From contig JAUXTN010000231.1 in NCBI GenBank assembly GCA_030684355.1, positions 30,051-94,050 of the forward strand: a DNA stretch of 64,000 nucleotides, given 5' to 3'. The translations under genes were made by a program, and so were the position numbers. Position 1 is the stretch's first letter; every line of letters begins with the position of its first letter. Shown here piece after piece: positions 57,536-64,000 of this stretch. A model generated the notes under the pieces. That model saw only the letters and a list, made by a program, of their open reading frames with translations, had not been told where the DNA came from and searched no databases. This stretch comes from Pseudomonadota bacterium (GTDB lineage Bacteria; Myxococcota_A; UBA796; SXON01).

Positions 57536-60500
57536 TCATCCTGGCCAGGAGGGACGAGGCGGGGCGCAGTCGATCCCCGCCCACCGCGCCTCGGCGGCGA
57601 CGAGGGAGGGAACTGGAGCTTCGGCGAGCAGACGCGCACAGGCCTCGCGGGCCTCCGCGCTCCGACCCGTGCGCTCGAGCACGGAGACGAGGAAGAGATC
57701 CCGGGCGGCCGACCCCGGACACCCCTCGGCCAGCCGTTGCAGGACGAACGCCGCCCGATCGAGTTGGCCGGCGGCCTCGAGCCAGCGGGCCCGCCGCCAG
57801 GCGAACTCGCACGCGTCCTCCCCGTCGAGCGGGAAGCGGTCTGGCAGGCTCGACAGCATCGCGGAGGCGCTCTCGGCGTGGTCGGGGTCGGGCATGGTGC
57901 CAGACCAGGCCAGCCGGTAGACGCGCACGAGACGCTCGCGGCGTAGCGCCTCCTGCAGCCATGGCAGCCAGGAGGAGGGCGCCCGCCGGAGGTGACGGGC
58001 GAGCGTCGTGTCCGGGGCGCCGAGGAGCGCGTTGCCGGGCGGCGACAACCCGAGGTCCACCCCCAGGATCTCCCACTGGAGCTCCGAGAGTTCGCCCGCG
58101 CGGGCCTCGTGGAGGCGGCCCTCCACCCACGCGCGCGAAGCGTCGGCGGGCGCGTCCGTGGCGGTGGCGCCCCAAAGATCGACGGAGCGGAGGGTGGCGC
58201 GCACCTCGGCGACCGCCACCTCGGCATGCGGCTCGGTCCGTACCACGAGCGACCAGGCACCGCCGACGCTCGTCCCCGCGCCCGGCTCGGAGAGCGCGGG
58301 GCGCCCGGGGATGGCGAGCGTGCAGCGGCGCTCCTCCGGCGACACGCCCAGCGTGACCACCACCCGCTCGGGCGTCGCCACCCCCTGGGTGGTCGCGTAC
58401 GGGCTGTGCGTGGCCAGCTCCGGGCCTTCGCAGCCGAATTCCCGATGGACCACCCCCGCACCGCCCCACGCCTCGAAGGCGGCCACGATCACGTCCGCGC
58501 CGTCGCGCGTCAGCGCCACGTGGAGGCGCGCGCCCGGCTCCATCCGCTCCAGCTCCAGCTCGATGCGCGCTTCGAACGCCTGGTCCGTCGCCAGCGGCAG
58601 CTCGGCGAGGACGTCGGCGCCGCCCAGTCCGACAAGGGTGGGTCCGACGAGGGGGTTCCCGGCGACCGCGGGGGCGAGGCGCGCCTGGGCGGGGGTCGGG
58701 AAACGCCAGGCCGTCGAGGGCACGCGCACGGCGGGCGGCGTGACAGGGAGCCCAAGCGCCGCGGCGGCGGACGCGGCGGCCTCAACCTCGCCGGCGTCCC
58801 GAAGGAGGTCCACCCACGTGGCGCCGAGGCCCGCGGCCCGCACCGTCTCGATCGAGGCGCCGCGGAGGGCCTCCCGCGCCACGGTGGCATCCTCGGAGGC
58901 GAGGAGGCGTCGTGCCGCGCCGGCGAGGCCGGCCGCGTCTCCCGCCGCCGCGCGCTCCCGGACGAGGCGGGCGTCCTCGCCGATCGCGGCGAGGAGCCGC
59001 CCGCGCCGATCGGCCGACACGGGATCCCGCGACGGCGCCGCGGGGGGTACGCCGTCGGTCCCGCGGCCGAGGAGCCAGAGCGCGTCGCCGCGGTCCACGA
59101 GGCGAACGACGACCTCCATTGCCGGGTCGTCGTCGGCCTGGACCACGGCGAGGGGGAGCATGTCCCCCACGTAGAACCCGCGCCAGCCCTTGCCCGTGTC
59201 CTCCAACGCCCAGGTCACGACGCGGTCGCCGAGGAGGAGGCCGGCGAGGAGGTCCTCGTCCCCATCGCCGTCGAGATCGCCGGGGAGGAGTGTCCGGGTC
59301 GCCCACTGCGGGACGGCCGGGCCCGCGAGCTCCGCCTTCGGTGAGAGCGACGCATCCAGCAGACGGAGGCCCGTGAACGCGGCCGCCGCGCGGGATCCCT
59401 CGGGCGCGTAGCGGGGCCCGCTCACCACCGCGATTGCGTCGGCTCCGAGCGGGGTGAACCGCGTGGAACCCGCGACGGGGTGGGTGGCGCGCGGCCTACC
59501 GTCGCCGTCCGTCGCGACGAGGACGTATCCCTCCCAGGGCCCGTGCGCCGAGAGCCAGCCGTCACCGAGCGCGGCGAGGTCCTGCACGTCCGAGCCGAGG
59601 TGTGGCACGACGGAGGACGCGAGCGCGCCGGTCGCCGGGTCGAGACGGCGGACGTCACGGGTGGGCTCGCCGAAGGCGACGTACACGTTCTCGCTCACGA
59701 CGAGGTCCAACACCCGCGCGCCCAGCGGCGCGACGCGCGAGAGGCCCTCGCCCCACCGGAAGAGCGCGGCCCCTGACGCCTCGTTCACCACGACGTACCG
59801 CGCGCCGTCGTGATGGAAGACCCACACGCCGCCGTCCGGGGCGAGATCGGGCGCCGCCGCACGCGACCGCACGGTCAGATCCCCGAGGGCGAGCGCGGCG
59901 ACGCCCCGCCCGTCCGCCACGACGAGGGCGTCGCCGTCGAGGACCGCCGCGGCGCCGGAGACGGGGAGGCGCGTGGCCTCCGACCAGGCGCCCACCAGGG
60001 GATCTTCGGCGGCGAAGCGGCGTCGGGCCAGCCGCGCGACGCGCTCCGCGTCGCCGAGCGCGACCCCGTCGGCCCGCGCCACCTCAAGCAGCGCGTCCAG
60101 CGCGTCCCAGTCGAGCGCGCGGACCTGCTTCGCGACGAGCTCCGCGGCGGGTTCGGCGATGGCGACGGGCGTCTCCGCCGCGTCCCAGGCCTCGACCAGG
60201 GCCACCCACCGCTCGTCGGACGCGACCAGGCGGGACAGCCGTGTCCACGTGGCGGACGCCGCGTCCGAACGCCCGATCCCGTGGGTGGCCGCGCGGAGCA
60301 CCGCCGTGGCCTCGGCGTCCCGCCCTTCCCGGGCGAGGGTCGCCGCGGAGGCTTCCGCCGCCTCGAGGCGCGGCCGACCGGAGAGGACGAGCGCCACGAT
60401 CCCCGCAGCCGCGGGGGCCGCGAGCGCGGCGATCCGGGCCACGCGCCCGGCGGACAGGCGCCGCGTCGTCGCCCGGGTGAGCGCCTCCGCGAGGGCCCGC

Positions 60501-61456
60501 GCGGTTGGCGTCCGGCGCCCAGGGTCCGGCTCCAGGGCGGCCGCGAGCACGCGCCCGACCGCGGTCGGCACGCCCTCGATCGAAGGAAAAGCGGGAAGCG
60601 GCGTTCGTTTCTCCACGGCGGCGCGCCGAATCCCCATCCCCGCCACGTCCCACGGAGGCCGACCCGTGAGGATCTGCCAGCCGATCACCCCGAGCGCGTA
60701 CACGTCCCCGCGCGCGCTGTGGCGGCCCTCGGGCGGCAGGAACGCGAGCGTGCCCGCGGTGCTCACGACTTCGCCCTCAGCGGCCGCGAGCCCGAGATCC
60801 ACCACCTTGAGCCGACCGTCGTCCTCGACGAGCACGTTGGAGGGCTTCAGATCGCGGTGGAGGATGCCGCGCGCGTGCGCGAAGGCGATGGCCCCGCAGA
60901 GCTCGATCATCGCCGCCACGCGACGCGGCGGAGGCACGCCGCGCGCCCACTCGTCCAGCGGCGCGCCGTCCACGAGCTGCATGACGATGAACGCGCGCCC
61001 GTCGGACTCGCCCGCGCGGACCACCCACGGGAAGGACGGGTGCTCCAGCTTCGCGAGGCGCTGTGCCTCGTCGAGCAGCCGCCGACGCGCGTCCACGGGG
61101 AGCGGGTGCAGGAGCTTGATCGCCACGCGACGATCGGGGACCGCCTGGCGCGCCTCGTACACGACGCCGTGCGCGCCGCGCCCCACCTCCCGGACGATCT
61201 CGAACTCGTCGATCCGCGAGGGAGGAGGCGCGTCAACGGCGGGAGCGGACACCAACCCACGCAGACCCAGCCACACGTCCGAGGCGTCCACCACCCGCTC
61301 GCCCGAGTCGGTCGCGAGCATGGCCGCGACGAGCGCGCGGACCGCCGGCTCGAGGCCCGCGAGCGCCGCCATCCGGGCCGCCCCGTCGAGGTCCGCGAGG
61401 TCGGGGAAGACCTCGAGCGCGCGGCGGACGGCGGCGGGGTCGGAGGCAGGCGGCAT
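57536..61456 (-). CDS. Giant Ser/Thr protein kinase with FG-GAP-like and TPR-like sensor region
   Basis: 1306 aa. The kinase domain is at residues about 85-340: glycine loop VGRGAHGVVYEARQ, Lys114 in VAIKLL, catalytic loop HRDLKPSNVLV (from 200), metal site DLGLA (DFG changed to DLG, 220-222) and GTLAFLPPE. A membrane helix at about 340-362 (ARIAALAAPAAAGIVALVLS) places the large C-terminal part outside the cytoplasm. That part contains beta-propeller-like repeats with an FG-GAP calcium motif (GDLDGDGDEDLLAG), a lectin-like domain and helical repeats near the end. It is a transmembrane receptor kinase upstream of an ECF sigma gene. Signal unknown. The ATG follows a TAAGTC box at 10 nt. Confidence 0.9.
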   Translation of the reverse strand: MPPASDPAAVRRALEVFPDLADLDGAARMAALAGLEPAVRALVAAMLATDSGERVVDASDVWLGLRGLVSAPAVDAPPPSRIDEFEIVREVGRGAHGVVYEARQAVPDRRVAIKLLHPLPVDARRRLLDEAQRLAKLEHPSFPWVVRAGESDGRAFIVMQLVDGAPLDEWARGVPPPRRVAAMIELCGAIAFAHARGILHRDLKPSNVLVEDDGRLKVVDLGLAAAEGEVVSTAGTLAFLPPEGRHSARGDVYALGVIGWQILTGRPPWDVAGMGIRRAAVEKRTPLPAFPSIEGVPTAVGRVLAAALEPDPGRRTPTARALAEALTRATTRRLSAGRVARIAALAAPAAAGIVALVLSGRPRLEAAEASAATLAREGRDAEATAVLRAATHGIGRSDAASATWTRLSRLVASDERWVALVEAWDAAETPVAIAEPAAELVAKQVRALDWDALDALLEVARADGVALGDAERVARLARRRFAAEDPLVGAWSEATRLPVSGAAAVLDGDALVVADGRGVAALALGDLTVRSRAAAPDLAPDGGVWVFHHDGARYVVVNEASGAALFRWGEGLSRVAPLGARVLDLVVSENVYVAFGEPTRDVRRLDPATGALASSVVPHLGSDVQDLAALGDGWLSAHGPWEGYVLVATDGDGRPRATHPVAGSTRFTPLGADAIAVVSGPRYAPEGSRAAAAFTGLRLLDASLSPKAELAGPAVPQWATRTLLPGDLDGDGDEDLLAGLLLGDRVVTWALEDTGKGWRGFYVGDMLPLAVVQADDDPAMEVVVRLVDRGDALWLLGRGTDGVPPAAPSRDPVSADRRGRLLAAIGEDARLVRERAAAGDAAGLAGAARRLLASEDATVAREALRGASIETVRAAGLGATWVDLLRDAGEVEAAASAAAALGLPVTPPAVRVPSTAWRFPTPAQARLAPAVAGNPLVGPTLVGLGGADVLAELPLATDQAFEARIELELERMEPGARLHVALTRDGADVIVAAFEAWGGAGVVHREFGCEGPELATHSPYATTQGVATPERVVVTLGVSPEERRCTLAIPGRPALSEPGAGTSVGGAWSLVVRTEPHAEVAVAEVRATLRSVDLWGATATDAPADASRAWVEGRLHEARAGELSELQWEILGVDLGLSPPGNALLGAPDTTLARHLRRAPSSWLPWLQEALRRERLVRVYRLAWSGTMPDPDHAESASAMLSSLPDRFPLDGEDACEFAWRRARWLEAAGQLDRAAFVLQRLAEGCPGSAARDLFLVSVLERTGRSAEAREACARLLAEAPVPSLVAAEARWAGIDCAPPRPSWPG

Positions 61457-61517
61457 GCGAGCCGGCGACTTAGCTCACTCTCGCCGGCCGGGCGGGCCCT
61501 CCGGGCCGCGACGGTAG

Positions 61518-61537
61518 CCGCGGCGCCTTCGCCGCGG
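61518..61537. terminator. Hairpin between kinase and MopE-type genes
   Basis: Perfect 8-bp inverted repeat CCGCGGCG/CGCCGCGG with loop CCTT, 57 nt past the MopE-type stop (minus strand). No U tract. The 137-nt gap 61457-61593 holds nothing else clear. Confidence 0.35.
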
Positions 61538-61593
61538 GCGACCGAGGCGACCGCCCGGGCACCGACGCCGGACGGTCGCCCCGCCGATCCGCG

Positions 61594-63300
61594 CTAGTTG
61601 TCGGCGTAGGCCGGGCACCCCGTGTCGTTGGCCGCGATCCAGTCGAGGATCACGTCCCCGCAAGCCTCGGACTGCGCCGGGGTGAGGATCAGGTCCACCG
61701 TGGTGGTCTCGTTCGGGACGTCCGGGCGGTCCGACTGGTAGTACCTGGTCGACCAGACGTGGTTGTACCCGGGGCTGACGGTGACCGAGTAGAGATAGCG
61801 TTCGAAGGTGCCCTCCGAATCGACGTCGATCCAGTAGAAATAGAGGTAGAATGCTCCCGGCGCGACGACGCATTCGCTCCTTCCGACCGGGCCGTCCGCG
61901 AGCGCGCGGTACTCCGCGTAGCCCGCGTCGAGCTCCGCCGTCGTGATCGGGCACTCGGCGGGCGGCAGCTCGTCCACCTCCCCATCGCAGTCGTTGTCGA
62001 CTCCGTCGTCCGGGATCTCGGGCGCGCCGGCGTAGGTGGTGGGGTCGGCGTCGTCGCAGTCGCCCTCGGAGGGCACGAACCCGTCGCCGTCGCCGTCGGG
62101 CTCGCCGCACGCGAGGTCGGAGACGTCGCAGTCCTGGTCGACGCCGTCGCCGCAGACCTCGACGGCGCCGGGGAACACGGCGGGGTCGGCGTCATCGCAG
62201 TCGCCGCCCTGCTCGCTCGCGCCGTCGCCGTCGTCATCGTAGGCTTCCGTGCCGTCGTCGACGAGGCCGTCGCAGTCCTGATCGACGCCGTCGGAAACCT
62301 CGGAGCCGCCGGGGAAGGCGTAGAGGTCCCAGTCGTCGCAGTCTCCCTGGTTCTCGGTGTAGCCGTCGCCGTCGTTGTCGACGTCGTCGCAGGAGAGATC
62401 GGCGTAGTCGCAGTCCTGGTCGACGCCGTCGTCGCAGGTCTCGGCCGCGCCGGGCGAGGCGTCGGCGTCGGCGTCGTCGCAGTCGCCCTGGTTCTCGGTC
62501 ACGCCGTCGCCGTCGTCGTCGACGTCGTCGCAGGAGAGGTCGGCGTAGTCGCAGTCCTGGTCGACGCCGTCGTCGCAGGTCTCGGCCGCCCCGGGGTACG
62601 TCTCGGCGTCGCCGTCGTCGCAGTCGCCCTCGTCCTCGGCCACGCCGTCGCCGTCGTCGTCGGAGGCGACCGTGCCCTCGTCGGCAGACCCGTCGCAGTC
62701 GTTGTCGAGGCCGTCGACCTCCTCGGGCGCGCCGAGGTACACCGTGGGGTCGGCGTCATCGCAGTCGCCCTGGTTCTCGGTCACGCCGTCGCCGTCGTCG
62801 TCCACGTCGTCGCACGAGAGGTCCGGTCCGTCGCAGTCCTGGTCGACGCCGTCGTCGCAGGTCTCGGGGGCGCCGTTGTACACGGTGAGGTCGGCGTCGT
62901 CGCAGTCGCCCTGGTTCTCGGTTCGGCCGTCGCCGTCGTCGTCGACGTCGTCGCACGAGAGGTCGGTGCCGGAGCAGTCCTGGTCGAGCCCGTCGCCGCA
63001 GTCCTCGGCGGCGCCCGGCCAGGTGCCCGACCGCGTGTCGTCGCAGTCGCCCGGGGTGGGCACGTAGCCGGCGCCGGGACAGGACGCGGCCGCGCCCGCG
63101 CCGAAGCCGTCGCCGTCGGCGTCGCGGTGGAACGCGCCGGGCAGCACGTCGCCGTGGGCGAGGTGCGCGTCGAGCGCGGGCGACGCGAAGGTGACGAGGG
63201 AGTAGGAACCGCCGACCGTGTGGCAGACGGTCACGCGTGAGGGCGGCGCCGCGAGGACGGACGAGGTCGCGGCGAGGAGGAGGAGGGGGAGGAGGCGCAA
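61594..63300 (-). CDS. Secreted MopE-type Asp/Cys-repeat protein
   Basis: 568 aa from a TTG with GGAG 6 nt upstream; an in-frame extension to 63345 is less likely because the signal peptide (RLLPLLLLAATSSVLAAPPS) begins at this TTG. Residues 25-60 carry VTVCHTVGGSYSLVTF, then ALDAHLAHGD, a block seen before such repeats. About eleven 25-40-residue repeats follow (GDCDDADPTVYLGAPEEVDG, DQDCDGPDLSCDDVDDDGDG), the putative metal-binding motif of MopE. The last 130 residues are an unrelated domain with FYLYFYWIDVDSEGTFERYL and two Cys. It is probably a surface or secreted metal- or calcium-binding protein. The repeats are also near-identical in DNA. Confidence 0.85.
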   Translation of the reverse strand: MRLLPLLLLAATSSVLAAPPSRVTVCHTVGGSYSLVTFASPALDAHLAHGDVLPGAFHRDADGDGFGAGAAASCPGAGYVPTPGDCDDTRSGTWPGAAEDCGDGLDQDCSGTDLSCDDVDDDGDGRTENQGDCDDADLTVYNGAPETCDDGVDQDCDGPDLSCDDVDDDGDGVTENQGDCDDADPTVYLGAPEEVDGLDNDCDGSADEGTVASDDDGDGVAEDEGDCDDGDAETYPGAAETCDDGVDQDCDYADLSCDDVDDDGDGVTENQGDCDDADADASPGAAETCDDGVDQDCDYADLSCDDVDNDGDGYTENQGDCDDWDLYAFPGGSEVSDGVDQDCDGLVDDGTEAYDDDGDGASEQGGDCDDADPAVFPGAVEVCGDGVDQDCDVSDLACGEPDGDGDGFVPSEGDCDDADPTTYAGAPEIPDDGVDNDCDGEVDELPPAECPITTAELDAGYAEYRALADGPVGRSECVVAPGAFYLYFYWIDVDSEGTFERYLYSVTVSPGYNHVWSTRYYQSDRPDVPNETTTVDLILTPAQSEACGDVILDWIAANDTGCPAYADN

Positions 63301-63362
63301 GGGAAGCTCCGTGGCGGTTGGGTTCGGACCGCACACTCCCCCCAACGCGGTCCGGCGGTGCC

Positions 63363-63674
63363 GTGCGTCACACTCCGTTCACGAATGTCGGCGAGGTGCT
63401 CGTCGACTACCTGTCGGACAACCCCGAGGCGGGCGACCTGATCCGGGGCTCGGGCGGCGTCAGGAAGCTCCGCTGGGCGATGCCCGGTCGCGGCAAGAGC
63501 GGGGGCGTGCGGGTGATCTACTACTTCCACAGCGAAGAGATGCCGCTCTCGCTCCTCACCCTCTTCGCAAAGAACGAACGGTCGAACCTGTCCGACGCGG
63601 AGGTGAACGTGCTGGCGAAGCTGGTAGCCACCCTCAAGGACGAACTTCGGCGAAAAGAGGAGAGACAACCATGA
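63363..63674 (+). CDS. RelE/HigB-like toxin
   Basis: 103 aa from a GTG at 63363; no good ribosome site is seen and other starts are possible. The core GSGGVRKLRWAMPGRGKSGG, VRVIYYFHSEEMPLSLLTLF, AKNERSNLSDAEVNVLAKLV is typical of the RelE/HigB-type mRNA-interferase toxins. The N-terminus (FTNVGEVLVDYLSDNPEAGD) is shorter than usual, lacking roughly 10-15 residues between the first helices. The antitoxin gene follows with a 4-nt overlap (ATGA). Confidence 0.85.
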   Translation: MRHTPFTNVGEVLVDYLSDNPEAGDLIRGSGGVRKLRWAMPGRGKSGGVRVIYYFHSEEMPLSLLTLFAKNERSNLSDAEVNVLAKLVATLKDELRRKEERQP

Positions 63675-63925
63675 GCAAGACGTTTGACGAGATCAGGGAG
63701 GCCCTCGAGGAGGCGATCGCCCACACGCTTCATCGCTCGCGGCGGTTGGCGTCGGCGGCTCGGCAACCAATGATTCGCGGGCAGCGGGGCCTCTACCCCG
63801 CCCTGCGCCCCGGCTCACCGAGCAGCTGTCGCAGGAACTCACCCCGTGGGCGCTTGCCCCGAAGCGCGTCGAGCCGCTCCGCCTCCGCGGGGGTGAGGAG
63901 AACGGGTACGCGCACCGTTCGCTGA
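63671..63925 (+). pseudogene. Antitoxin gene remnant
   Basis: It begins MSKTFDEIREALEEAIAH, the usual N-terminus of the XRE-type antitoxin that follows this toxin family, then diverges into Arg/Ser-rich sequence without the expected helix-turn-helix. The rest of the frame lies opposite a credible minus-strand gene, so the antitoxin seems to have been replaced from about residue 18. The toxin is then without its normal partner unless another gene supplies it. Confidence 0.6.
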
Positions 63926-63960
63926 TCCTCGGGTCGGCGTCCCCGCTGCGGCGTCGGCAT
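63793..63960 (-). CDS. Small ribbon-helix-helix-like protein
   Basis: 55 aa, ATG at 63960 with GGGGAGG close upstream. MPTPQRGRRPEDQRTVRVPV, then LLTPAEAERLDALRGKRPRG and EFLRQLLGEP, has the pattern of a short RHH or MobC-like DNA-binding protein: basic start, a strand (VRVPVLL), and two helices. Codon use is good. It overlaps the antitoxin remnant on the other strand, which supports the idea that foreign DNA cut that gene. Function unknown; plasmid or mobile-element regulators look like this. Confidence 0.55.
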   Translation of the reverse strand: MPTPQRGRRPEDQRTVRVPVLLTPAEAERLDALRGKRPRGEFLRQLLGEPGRRAG

Positions 63961-64000
63961 CGCCTCCCCAAAGCGTTCCCGCCATGCGACCGCCGCCTGG

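Noticed and set aside
62320..62960. Regularly spaced near-identical DNA repeats, considered as CRISPR
   Set aside because: They are in-frame coding repeats of the MopE-type protein; the spacers are not unique and have constant coding content.
61759..63240. 493-aa plus-strand ORF opposite the MopE-type gene
   Set aside because: Val/Ala-rich complement of the Asp/Cys repeats; the minus-strand gene has the signal peptide and recognised repeats.

Overview
The window is high-GC, gene-dense DNA, most likely from a Myxococcota-type (deltaproteobacterial) organism. The evidence is a MYXO-CTERM-like C-terminus, two MopE-type Asp/Cys repeat proteins, many secreted lipoproteins (Cys lipobox, Thr/Asp-rich), an ECF sigma factor paired with a giant Ser/Thr kinase, and proteobacterial gene orders (rplT ... 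ihfA-merR). No rRNA or CRISPR is seen. There are two tRNAs (Val-GAC, Pro-GGG). Many genes lack a Shine-Dalgarno sequence and instead carry a TANNNT-like box 5-7 nt before the start codon, which suggests common leaderless transcription.

Layout. 1-11 kb: secreted proteins and lipoproteins, a NUDIX hydrolase, two S8 peptidases (one membrane-anchored) and a class III CoA-transferase. 11-13.5 kb: thrS and a small hypothetical gene. 13.5-21.1 kb: a leucine/isovalerate (liu-like) degradation cluster: methylcrotonyl-CoA carboxylase with its alpha chain split in two, a LiuC-like hydratase and a BKACE enzyme, then a sarcosine-oxidase-like flavoprotein and an acetyltransferase.

21.2-36 kb is an accessory region with two defence-like modules. 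Module A (21.4-27.7 kb) is a translationally coupled pair: a 1424-aa TIR-STAND-TPR-AAA protein and a 645-aa protein joining a P-loop region to a purine-nucleoside-phosphorylase-type domain. Module B (27.8-35.8 kb) holds a HTH/degenerate-NTPase giant gene (frameshifted at a G8 tract) coupled to a truncated EEP nuclease. Divergent from these, behind two palindromic operators, is a prokaryotic viperin gene overlapping a DUF2325-like gene. A TRADD-N-associated-type membrane protein and a decayed MopE gene follow. Module B is flanked by 155-bp imperfect direct repeats. The right repeat contains the 3' end of an acyl-CoA dehydrogenase gene, and a third short copy of that gene end lies at 21.2 kb, so this looks like an integration hot spot.

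36-48 kb: the acyl-CoA dehydrogenase, an Fpg/Nei glycosylase behind a short upstream ORF, a cyclase/GH15/SDR operon, LysR-fruK, lipoproteins, a frameshifted alpha/beta hydrolase, an esterase and a dual-specificity phosphatase. 48-57 kb: core genes dnaE, lipB, tRNA-Val, infC-rpmI-rplT, ihfA, a MerR regulator and tRNA-Pro. pheST is absent from its usual place and thrS lies about 41 kb away. 57-64 kb: ECF sigma factor and kinase, a 568-aa MopE-repeat protein, and a RelE-like toxin whose antitoxin appears truncated.
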